Below are positions 55,380 to 64,000 of a DNA stretch of 64,000 nt, piece by piece. This DNA is from Whitmania pigra (Eukaryota > Annelida > Clitellata > Hirudinida > Haemopidae). Numbering within the stretch: the first letter of the stretch is position 1; each line of letters opens with the position of its first letter. Location: the NCBI GenBank assembly GCA_021613335.1, contig JAJTWR010000236.1:151501-215500 (forward strand), given 5' to 3'. The notes below the pieces were generated by a model. The model searched no databases. It had not been told where the DNA came from and saw only the letters and a program-made list of their open reading frames with translations. Made by a program: the position numbers and the translations under genes.

Positions 55380-57233
55380 ATGATGAATCCGTGGCCCTAT
55401 TTAGATCCTCTGTTTAGATTTAAGGCCATAGAAGGAAAAGCAGTAATTGTGGTGTGTTTGTTATGCTCCCCTAAGTATACGGAATGCCGAGCTTTTATCA
55501 ATTCGCCATCTAATCTCAAAAAGCACGTGGCTCGAATTCATCCTCATGACGTTTACAAATACGATGAGCTCACATCGTGTGCAAGAAAGCGCAAGAGAGA
55601 TTTTGAGGATTCCTTTTCGTTGATTCGCCCCAAGTTGGAAAGAATGGACGATTCATATCCAGATGTGGATTTAGTATCCCAGGAAAAAGTTGATGATTTG
55701 GTAACAAATTTTGTAATAGGTGGTCTAATGTCTCCAAATATTGTTGAACTCTCAGAATTTAAAGAACTGATCAGTGTTCTGCAATCCAACAGAACTGTAA
55801 TTAGCCAGGAATCTCTTCTTAGAAAAATCGAACAAAAGGTCACTCAGAAAGAATTATCTTTAGCTTCCATTCTTCAAGGCCAAAAGCATGTTGCGACGAC
55901 CGTCAACTGCTGGTCTTTACATGACAAATGTTATGTCGGGGTTACAGCACACTGGATAGACCAAACGTCGCTCGATCGAAAATCGGCATGTTTGACGCTG
56001 AGGAGGATGAGGGGATCTCAGATATTTGTCACTATGGCAGCCGTTCTTGAAGATGTTTATTCTAAATTTGGAATACAATGGAAAATCGTCAGGACAACAA
56101 CAGACAATGGTTTCAATTACGAACGAGCTTTTTCTGCATTTAATTTTGATAAGAAACATGACGTATTTGATGGTGATTGTATGAATGAGAGTGATGTTAA
56201 AATGTTAATCATGAATGAAAGTGATTTTTTTGAGTCACCTAGACTTCAAATGTGTGCATGTTACAAACTAAACTTGGTTGCCACTGTAGATGCAGAAAAT
56301 GCAGAGAATAACTTTGACTATAGGAAAATTTTTAAGAGTTCATTCATGAAATGTCTAGAACTTTGGAATGCTTTCAGGACACATTCAATACCAGGAGATG
56401 AAATAAGCGCTGATTTTGGTATTGCACTAACGATGCCCGATTTAAAGAAATGGATTTCAGTGTATATGGCCATCAGCAAGCTACTTCAGATAATTCAAAA
56501 TCATGGGGTGGATAGATTTGATGCCCTGTGCAACAAACTTAAAGCTCCAAAATTAACTTCCGTTGAGGTTGCATTCCTGTTTGATTATACTTCGGTCATG
56601 AAATTCATTGTTCAGGCAACAAATATTCTACAATCTGAAAAGAAGATGTTCATGGCTTATCTTCTGCCCACCGTGAACAAGTTGCGAGCGAATCTCGCCG
56701 AGATGAAGTTTGTGGCGACCAGTTGCAGTGCTCTTTCGGAAGCACTTTTGGAAGGCATAAATAACAGATTTTCTGGCCTTCTCGAAGATTCTGAAGCCGT
56801 AGCAGCAGCCATACTCCATCCAAAATTTCGCTCAGCATGGACAGACGAGCAGAACCTACTGGACAAAGGTCTTCAGTACATTCGACATAAGATAATTTCG
56901 ACCGAGCAAAAGTGGCATTCCTACAATGATGATGATGATGACGATGAAGAAGACAGGGAGTTTTTTGCAATGAAGAAAAAGGCACCTCCTGAGACTTCCC
57001 TGGATCAATACTTGCAGACTTCTTCCACCGATCTCCGTTGCTTGAACGCCTGGCCCGATTTGAAAGAACTATTTATTCGCCTTAACACTCCTTTGCCTGC
57101 CAGTGCTGCCATTGAAAAACAATTTAAATGTGCAGAGTTGATCAGCAAGGGTGAAGTGCCACGGATGAGAGACGAGACCTTCGAGCACATGGCTTTTTGT
57201 AAGCTCAACGAGTGGCTTGGAATGTGCAGTTAA
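55380..57233 (+). CDS. BED zinc finger/hAT transposase-like protein, intact and intronless
   Basis: 617 residues from the ATG at 55380; the frame is open 21 bases further upstream but has no earlier ATG. Near residue 20-55 is a BED-type finger (VVCLLCSPKYTECRAF, then NLKKHVARIHP). The RNase H-like core shows WSLHDKCYVGVTAHWIDQTS and TTTDNGFNYERAF; the latter holds the usual second catalytic Asp. Where hAT enzymes have the first Asp before the Trp, this protein reads TTVNCWS, i.e. Asn. An acidic NDDDDDDEED run precedes the hAT dimerisation region (LNTPLPASAAIEKQFKCAEL). I found no terminal inverted repeats around it. It may be a domesticated transposase or a recently inactivated element. Confidence 0.85.
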   Translation: MMNPWPYLDPLFRFKAIEGKAVIVVCLLCSPKYTECRAFINSPSNLKKHVARIHPHDVYKYDELTSCARKRKRDFEDSFSLIRPKLERMDDSYPDVDLVSQEKVDDLVTNFVIGGLMSPNIVELSEFKELISVLQSNRTVISQESLLRKIEQKVTQKELSLASILQGQKHVATTVNCWSLHDKCYVGVTAHWIDQTSLDRKSACLTLRRMRGSQIFVTMAAVLEDVYSKFGIQWKIVRTTTDNGFNYERAFSAFNFDKKHDVFDGDCMNESDVKMLIMNESDFFESPRLQMCACYKLNLVATVDAENAENNFDYRKIFKSSFMKCLELWNAFRTHSIPGDEISADFGIALTMPDLKKWISVYMAISKLLQIIQNHGVDRFDALCNKLKAPKLTSVEVAFLFDYTSVMKFIVQATNILQSEKKMFMAYLLPTVNKLRANLAEMKFVATSCSALSEALLEGINNRFSGLLEDSEAVAAAILHPKFRSAWTDEQNLLDKGLQYIRHKIISTEQKWHSYNDDDDDDEEDREFFAMKKKAPPETSLDQYLQTSSTDLRCLNAWPDLKELFIRLNTPLPASAAIEKQFKCAELISKGEVPRMRDETFEHMAFCKLNEWLGMCS

Positions 57234-57772
57234 ACTTGTTAATTCTAGTCAAAATGTGATATTTTCGTTTTAATAATTGTCTGACTGCATTGTTTGTGAA
57301 CAGTTGCTTATTTTTTCTAAGTCTGTTAACAGTTTCCTGAGGGTGACATTGTGTAATCCAACTTAATAAAGCTTATTTATATCCACAATTATGATTAAAA
57401 GCTTTCACTATTTTTTTAAGCTTGGGACAAAGCCACAATACTAATTTAGTGTGCACTATTAGATTATTGACAAAACACAGGGCTAGGCTAATTGGTTCCT
57501 AAATTTTCTTGGTATCCAAGACAAAATGATCTAATCGTAAATGACAAATTATGCTACCCTTGCTTTAATCTTTTCAAATTTCAAATCTTTTTCAAATTTT
57601 CAAATTCTTGAGTCGACAGTGCAGTAATGGCTGTTAGCATCAGGTTTCCATTAATAAATGATCAACTTGAGGTCAACTTCTGCGGCCACGTTGCCGAATG
57701 GTAACGGCATCAGACCAAAAAATCTAAAATTCTACGCGAATCGATAGAAACACATAACTTTAATTTCAATAT
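57234..57772. other. Spacer, no gene seen
   Basis: Downstream flank of the hAT-like gene (an aataaa lies at 57365) and 3' flank of the U1 gene. No hAT-type terminal repeat recognised. Confidence 0.4.
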
Positions 57773-57936
57773 CGGGAAAAGCGCGTACGCAACTCCCAAC
57801 ACCCAAAAATGGTGCGCCCGAGTTACCCACATTTGGGGTAATCGCAGTCTTCAGCCGATCCCCGGTGCAATGGATCGGCCTCCGCCTGGGTGAGCCGCCT
57901 TCTTGATCGCGGCTACGACCTACGCCAGGTAAGTTT
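57773..57936 (-). ncRNA. U1 spliceosomal snRNA
   Basis: Read on the minus strand the 164 bases follow human U1 (also 164) almost feature by feature. The 5' end AAACTTACCTGGCG contains the 5'-splice-site-pairing ACTTACCTG. Stem-loop 1 has the U1-70K loop GATCAAGAAGG. Stem-loop 2 has the U1A loop CATTGCAC closed by CGATC/GGATCG. Stem-loop 3 reads GATTACCCCAAATGTGGGTA, where TTACCC/GGGTAA replaces human TTTCCC/GGGAAA, a compensated change. The Sm site is CATTTTTGG. The final stem GGGAGTTGCG-TAC-GCGC-TTTTCCC matches stem-loop 4. Paired changes argue for function. Snap-type promoter elements should lie at about 57980-58010 but I cannot define them. Confidence 0.94.
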
Positions 57937-60159
57937 GGACATGCTCGATCCCCGGCACATTTGTTCACTGTGGCCAATGATATCCAAGGTGTTTCTTATC
58001 ATTCGTGATATTTAAAGCTTGTTTTTAAATAGTTATTAATAATTTCAACTAATGTTAATTTCCTGAATATTATGCAAGTTGGCTAAAACGATTTATTTTT
58101 ATTTATTAGAAAAAAGAAGATTGCCGTTTTGTGGCCTAACTCCACCGCTCGGATATTTTTTGTTTACATTTTGTTGCTCGGTAGTGTAAGCGATTAAAAG
58201 CCCTTTGACATCGTGTGAATAAATGAATAATAGATCTCTTACAATCGGAAAGTACCCATCTTTAACAATACTTTTATTTTTTTATTTTTATTCACGTTAC
58301 CGGGATATATATACATAAACCCTGCAAATCAAAAACTACAATGTATACTCACGAGCCAATTACAAATGTGTTAATTTTTGTTTCAAAAGACGAGCGAGGG
58401 GTGTCTTTTTAAAAGTCTTTTATTATTAAATTAAACCAGCACATTTGCTCATGTTACACAGTATTAACGTGCTACAAGAGACAAGGAGCATGGTCTTAAT
58501 CATCAATACACAATCTATACTCCTTAGATTAGAACATACGTAATCTCTCTATGTAATTAGAAATATTTTTGCACTGAAGAAAATGATTATACAGTAATAA
58601 ATCTTTCTATAACGAAATCGCAAGGAACCGAAAAATTGCAATTTGTTATAGAGAATTTCGTAATATGGGACCTCCTCTTTATGTTTACTTTTGCGATTGT
58701 TTACAGTTTTCTAGTCAATGTATATTGATTCATATTTTCATAAGAACAAAACTTTTACTCCCTTTAAATTGTAAGGGTTATTTCATAATCAATTTTAAGA
58801 ATTAAAAAATAACATGAAAATGTTTTATCGAAAATTTAAGGAGTTAGAATCTGGTTAAGTCTGCAATTTTTTAGTTTAAATTTAAGCCTAGTGTCTCGTT
58901 CTGCAGCCTTTATAATTTTTTTTAGTTTTAATGTTTCTAGAAAATGTTGATTGCTTGATTTTATATTATTTGGCGATGTAGCTCTTGATACCCAGCGAGC
59001 ACAAGAAAAGCGGGGCCCAGCTGGTTTGTGACCGCTCGGGTAGCGCGTCATATAAGTTATATAAGTGTTTACTAAATCTTTATATTATACATATATCTCT
59101 AATTATGAATAAAGTATATCTTATATGTACTACCCTTGTTAGTTACGTACACATAAACACATTACATTCCTGACATGTTAAGCAACTTAGGGGCTCTTTG
59201 ACACATTAACCTTTCATTAAAGACCTTCTTTCCCTTATGGATCCCGTCTCAATCCTGACATTTTACCAGGCCGTAACCCGTAACTGGGCAAATAGGGCAA
59301 TACGTCTTCAAATCACATGGTCCCCGACAGTTTGACGGGTATGACCAAAAAACCCTATTTTTTCCTACATTTTGTTTAACATCTCTTAAAATGTTTACAT
59401 TTGTTTTTAAATCTGTGGTTCTCTTTTTATTTCTCCGGACGTTATTGCTAAATCGATAACATGCCTTAAATCAAAATAGCGGCGGTACAAAGTGAGCTTT
59501 GGGTTTTAAAGCTTCTGTATAATAAATATGGTGAATTAAATATTTCTTTATAGAAAGGTTTTATTGCGTATATAACTAGCGAGTACCCGGCAAGCGTTGC
59601 AATGTCACTTAAAGTAAAAGAGGTGTTGTGCTTTATTTCATTTTTTTGAGGTATTTTTGGGTAACAATTCTTTTCTGTTTTTCCGCCGGGTGCATACACG
59701 AATAAATCAGAAAATCTTCCGACGCTTGGTCAGACCACAAACATCTGTCCATGCGAGAAGCATGGATTTTCCATAATTTAGTCCACGTACGTATAGTGTG
59801 TAATTAATTCTTATTACGTAAATGTACTTCATTTATAAAATGCCAGGAACTTTTTGTTCATCTTTTACATAGAGCTCCTTTCAAAGGGCTCTTACAGCAG
59901 TGCGAGCTGAGCTCGAAGAATTACTACTTCCATTACCGCCGCTTGCTGGAACGAAACCTTCTGAACTAAATTGCGCGTTTTAGCTTTAGAAGTATTAACA
60001 ACAGGAATTAATTTTGAATTTAATTACGATATATTTAAAAAATTAAAAAGTAGGTTTTATAGAAGGATGATGATTTGTACAATCGTGTGGTTTTTGCTCA
60101 TCATGGGTTAGATGTCAGAATATAATGACGAAATCCTTTTTTCAATGACATTTATTGTT
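57937..60159. other. Gene-poor stretch upstream of U1, mostly unexplained
   Basis: No convincing protein gene. A tRNA-like fragment on the minus strand near 58985-59050 (taCCCGAGCGGTcacaaacca) resembles a tRNA A box and may be a SINE head. A GC-richer patch at 59870-59960 has an open frame (AVRAELEELLLPLPPL) too short to assign. The rest is AT-rich. Confidence 0.35.
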
Positions 60160-60417
60160 TTAAAGTTGACATAATAATTGGGCAATAATTGCAACAACCA
60201 CTAATTCAATAAATTTGATTGAGTGCAGTTTTGGCGAAAATCCACAGTAGGTTTCATGCTCAACCCAGTTGTAAAAACAATCTCTTTTTTGATATGATTT
60301 TTCTTTGTTGACACCAAGAGCAGCCTCTTCTTCTGACTGCAGAGCTTTGGAATTTGGTTCTGCCATTAACTCTCCACAAATGGCTAGAAAGATTAACAAG
60401 ATGACCAGTTTTTGCAT
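60160..60417 (-). CDS. Small secreted/anchored peptide gene 1
   Basis: 85 residues starting MQKLVILLIFLAICGELMAE, a strong signal peptide with likely cleavage after the Ala. The ATG directly follows a splice acceptor (cttaatacag|ATG), so a 5' UTR intron or leader splice is likely; the longer frame to 60510 would add an unlikely poly-hydrophobic stretch. The mature part is acidic then basic (EEEAALGVNKEKSYQKRDCF) with two cysteines. The C-terminus is hydrophobic (FIELVVVAIIAQLLCQL), like a GPI signal or membrane anchor. It shares architecture and motifs (ICGE, FSPKL..I) with the gene at 61352-61651. Function unknown. Confidence 0.6.
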   Translation of the reverse strand: MQKLVILLIFLAICGELMAEPNSKALQSEEEAALGVNKEKSYQKRDCFYNWVEHETYCGFSPKLHSIKFIELVVVAIIAQLLCQL

Positions 60418-60510
60418 CTGTATTAAGATCAAATAAATCAAATAATAATATAATAATATAATCAAAAATATTAATAAGAAATTATTTTTCAAAAATGACA
60501 TGCTTACCAT

Positions 60511-61032
<522 letters not shown>

Positions 61033-61351
61033 TAGTCTAGTCTTTTTATAAGTCTTCACGAGAAATGTTTTAAATTTGTATTTTTTGAAAAATTGATAAG
61101 TTCAAATTAATAGATTAAAAATTTCTGGAATGAGCGAGCTCAGCAAGGAATATTTTTTTTTGAGGACTTGAGTTACCTCGCTTTCTGTTCGTACTCAAAT
61201 TTTAGTCACCAAATTTTAATTTATACAATAACTTGTTTATTCAAATATGTATTTAGTTGGAATTATTTCCAACGCTCCATTACAGCTTCAAATCTGTATT
61301 TTCATCGTAAGAAGTTTACAGCAACACAAACTAAATGTAAAAAATAAGCAT

Positions 61352-61651
61352 TTACACCCAAATGGACAAAAAAGTAAATATCGCAATGGTCATCAAATTA
61401 ATTAAGCCGATAGCATTTAATCGAGGCGAAAATGAGTCCCAAAAGAAAACCGTCCCGAATGCTTCTGTTTTAGAAATAATTCTCTTGTCATTCGTGATGT
61501 ACGTGCTTTTCGGAACATGACCTTTGGTTTTAATAATTCCCGATCTTCCATTCAGACTTGAATTTTGATCATCTGAGTCAAGCTTTGACATTGCCTCTCC
61601 GCAAATAAATAGCAACAGCAATAATACGTATGCCTTCATCTTTTTAATCAT
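61352..61651 (-). CDS. Small secreted/anchored peptide gene 2
   Basis: 99 residues from MIKKMKAYVLLLLLFICGEA (or 95 from the second Met at 61639). The signal peptide ends near GEAMSK. An Asp/Ser/Lys-rich middle follows, then a hydrophobic C-terminus (GLINLMTIAIFTFLSIWV). Paralogue of the gene at 60160-60417: LFICGEAMSK versus FLAICGELMAE, and FSPRLNAIGLINL versus FSPKLHSIKFIEL. The middle has diverged almost fully and lacks the cysteines. Both are on the same strand, about 0.95 kb apart. Confidence 0.6.
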   Translation of the reverse strand: MIKKMKAYVLLLLLFICGEAMSKLDSDDQNSSLNGRSGIIKTKGHVPKSTYITNDKRIISKTEAFGTVFFWDSFSPRLNAIGLINLMTIAIFTFLSIWV

Positions 61652-62880
61652 TGGAAACTGATCTTTCCATTAACCGAATAGAGTTAAGAACTTTTAAAAC
61701 ATGCCGCTGCACATTTTACTCTCTGCATTTACTTTTTATTTGTCGCGAGCTGTTTTTAAATGGCATTGGAACAGATCTCAGCTGATTATCTTATCGAATT
61801 AAATTAATTCGAGATTTCTTTAGAATTCATGATTCCCCCAAAAAGATTATTGCGAAATGCGGGGAGATATGAAACAAGTGCGATTATTATGCAGACCCTG
61901 GTCTTCTTAACCACTATAAATAGTTTTAATGTTAACTTATTTAATGTTTGTTCCGTTGAGATATTGGAGTTGTATTAAAATTAGTTATTTACATTAAACA
62001 ATCATCGATTTTATTTCTGTTTTATATTGATGGGAAGGCAATTGAGGCTAAAAACTTTCACAGAAAATTGTTGTTTCCCAGCGTTTTAATCGCCTTTAAA
62101 TCTGTTGATTTATTTGTTTTCGATTAGAAATACTGACTCATAGTCATGCTGCTAATGACCCGTCATTTCATCATCAATCCAAATATCATCAGTGAATCTG
62201 CCTGTAGTTCTTAGGTCAATTTCCATGGAAAGGAATATGTTTACTTAATTATTTAGTATGATTGAAATTATGATGGAAGGTATCCTTAGATGTATTTATT
62301 TAGGAGATTTTATTGAGAATTATTGTCGGAACTATTTAAAAAAAATGGTTGAAGAAACCGATAGTATGGCATTAGTAATGATATCATCCATAAATCAACT
62401 TTGTGGAAAGCAATAAAATTTACAATGGCTTTTTATTAAGGATCTATTTGCTGACTGATTGAAATATTTATGAGCTATTAAATTAAAAATTATAAAAAGA
62501 CTGTTCTAAAGCTGCCTAATCATGCCATTTCGATATTATTATCTTCTAAAATATAATTTAACCATTCTTCTAATATTTTTTAAATAATAACGAAGTTTTC
62601 GATGCAAATATATTTTTTTAAATCCATTCAATTAATTTTGAGATCAAATGTTTTCAATAGGTAAAAGTCCTTTTTTTTATAAAAGTTTGTTGTCCCGATC
62701 ATTTATTTAATGTAATATAAGTAATTTTAAGTGTTAAATCAGTATTTATTAAAACCTGATTATTTATTACATCGTTACAGGTTATACAATAAAAGCGTCG
62801 TTTAAGAATGTGTCGAATATATATTATGCAATTGATATTCAAATAATAACTTATTTTATTATACAGTTCCAAGCGATATT
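61652..62880. other. Spacer between divergent peptide genes, no gene seen
   Basis: 1.2 kb of AT-rich DNA between a minus-strand and a plus-strand peptide gene. No frame of note. Promoters for both probably lie here. Confidence 0.35.
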
Positions 62881-62883
62881 ACA

Positions 62884-63207
62884 GTGAAGATAGTGATTTT
62901 TGGTCTAATTCTTCTGGCAATAATCTGTCGAGTCTCATCGAAAATTTCATCTGAACAAGATAATTATTCGGAGAAAGATTTACAAAGCATTGACGATTAT
63001 TTTACTTTCATGGATTACGAGAAAAACGAAATGTCGGAGCAATCTAGCGATAGAATTCAAAAACGGATAAGAACGAATCAAGGATTTTGGTGCGTGTGGT
63101 GCGATTTGTTTGTCCGCAGGAAGAAGCCTCAAGTTAAGCCAACTAAACGACCTCACAGAGTTAGAACAACAACTGCAGCAACTGCCGTAACAACAACTGA
63201 ACCCTAA
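62884..63207 (+). CDS. Small secreted peptide gene 3, basic C-terminus
   Basis: 107 codons beginning with GTG AAG ATA GTG at 62884, not ATG. The first residues xKIVIFGLILLAIICRVSS form a signal peptide. An acidic propeptide-like part follows (SEQDNYSEKDLQSIDDYF), then a likely dibasic site (RIQKRIR), a WCVWCDLF motif, and a Lys/Arg/Pro-rich and Thr-rich tail. Two acceptor-like sites precede it: ttatacag at 62866 and attacag at 62883. The second would give a split start codon (A|TG AAG) if the upstream exon ends in A. The signal peptide requires one of these or a near-cognate start. Function unknown. Confidence 0.5.
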   Translation: MKIVIFGLILLAIICRVSSKISSEQDNYSEKDLQSIDDYFTFMDYEKNEMSEQSSDRIQKRIRTNQGFWCVWCDLFVRRKKPQVKPTKRPHRVRTTTAATAVTTTEP

Positions 63208-63890
63208 AACTAAGTCCATTCGTGGTTCACTATCATTACATAATATTAATTACAACCCTTTCATTTAAATACATAATTAATTACAACCCCTTCATTTAAA
63301 TACATAATATTAATTAAGCTCTTAAGAAGGTTGTGATTTGAAACAGTTGATAAGACTTTCTGTTTACTTCAAACTACTCGGTTCCTAGTCAACATTGATT
63401 TTTCCAAAGAAATTGCTTTTAACTTTGCCTTAAATTACTTACAATTACGTACACAATTTAAGCATGGCTTGATTATAATATTAGCTGAAAACGTTTTGGT
63501 CTTGTAACAGAATAATAATCGTTATAATTAGAAAAAAGGAAAACATTAATTATTTGGGCATTTTATCAAAATTCCATAAGTTGAAAATTCTAAATAAAGA
63601 AGAATTTAATATAATTCGTTATTCATAATAAAATAATTACAAGCTGTTGAGATACTGGGCTACACTTCATGAAGTTCATGAAGGTAAAACTAGGGCAAAG
63701 TCATCAGGTGCAGTTGTTTTTAATGGGAAAACATGAAAGGATGATAGTTAATCTAATGATTGATTACTCAATCGAAGGAGATATTAAGCCTGCAAGATAC
63801 TAACTAGACGCTCCCAATTTATTACAAGAATTGACGAAAGGTTGATTTTTTTAAATTTTAAATTAATCTTTCTAAATTTATCAATTGAAG
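63208..63890. repeat. Spacer with a 30-base direct repeat
   Basis: 63236-63318 holds two and a half units containing attaattacaacccttcatt followed by taaatacataat. The remaining spacer shows no gene. Confidence 0.5.
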
Positions 63891-64000
63891 ATGCAGCAGA
63901 AGATATGTGGGTTAACTCTGCTGATGCTCGTGTTTGTGATTGTCGATGAAAGGAGTTTTGTGAGCACGTCTAAAATCCAACTGACTCCCGAGGAAGAATC
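63891..64000 (+). CDS. Small secreted peptide gene 4 (5' part, runs off window)
   Basis: ATG at 63891 directly after caattgaag, giving MQQKICGLTLLMLVFVIVDE and then RSFVSTSKIQLTPEEES up to the window edge. It has the same plan as its neighbours: signal peptide, then a charged Ser/Glu-rich segment. The frame is open to the last base. The rest lies outside. Confidence 0.55.
   Translation, partial: MQQKICGLTLLMLVFVIVDERSFVSTSKIQLTPEEE

Noticed and set aside
56628..57208. Minus-strand frames opposite the hAT-like gene
   Set aside because: Shadows of the plus-strand coding frame; the His run is the reverse of the Asp-rich tract.
57732..57977. Minus-strand 81-residue frame rich in Arg/Gly/Pro
   Set aside because: It is a chance reading of the U1 snRNA gene.
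58985..59050. tRNA gene candidate (minus strand, CCCGAGCGGT like an A box)
   Set aside because: No acceptor-stem pairing or proper B box could be matched, so at most a degraded tRNA-derived repeat.
59466..59699. 77-residue minus frame starting MYAPGGKTEKNCYP
   Set aside because: No signal peptide, family motif or splice context; probably chance.

Overview
This is a window of AT-rich, intron-rich animal nuclear DNA. Every host gene recognised is a standard metazoan housekeeping gene with many short GT-AG introns, and there are transposons of metazoan type (Tc1/mariner, non-LTR, hAT/BED). A DUF229 membrane protein and the low GC suggest an invertebrate bilaterian. An annelid or other lophotrochozoan is my guess and is not proven. 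Gene names come from reading the protein sequence; no database search was run. Exon boundaries were placed by hand from GT-AG sites, reading-frame closure and similarity to remembered family motifs.

Layout. 1-1.6 kb: the first exons of mitochondrial QRSL1/GatA on the minus strand, cut by the window edge. 1.9-17.4 kb: a gene-poor accessory block built from two direct copies of a 6-kb segment. Between them lie short inverted arms, a dead non-LTR reverse transcriptase and a decayed unknown gene. Copy B carries a dead Tc1-like transposon whose empty TA target site is still visible in copy A. Each copy keeps one small open frame for a possible secreted Cys-containing peptide. 17.8-30.2 kb: PSMD2 (Rpn1), ISCA2 and FNTB, all plus strand. 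30.8-38.4 kb: COASY, OGG1 and an intronless WDR33, all minus strand. 39.7-49.1 kb: glucosidase II alpha (GANAB), plus strand. 49.5-52.8 kb: a DUF229 type II membrane protein, minus strand, head-to-head with RPA3 (53.3-54.4 kb, plus strand). 54.6 kb: two orphan EF-hand exons. 55.4-57.2 kb: an intact BED/hAT transposase-like gene.

57.2-64 kb is otherwise sparse. It holds a convincing U1 snRNA gene on the minus strand (57,773-57,936), a broken histone H4 fragment (60,880-60,990), and a cluster of four small secreted or membrane-anchored peptide genes. Two of these are clear paralogues of each other, and the last runs off the window.

The host genes do not form one pathway; they cover tRNA amidation, proteasome, Fe-S assembly, prenylation, CoA synthesis, base excision repair, mRNA 3' processing, ER glycan trimming and ssDNA binding. 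The parts most worth a second look are the peptide cluster, the array of decoy splice acceptors inside GANAB, the filled/empty Tc1 site in the duplication, and the U1 gene.
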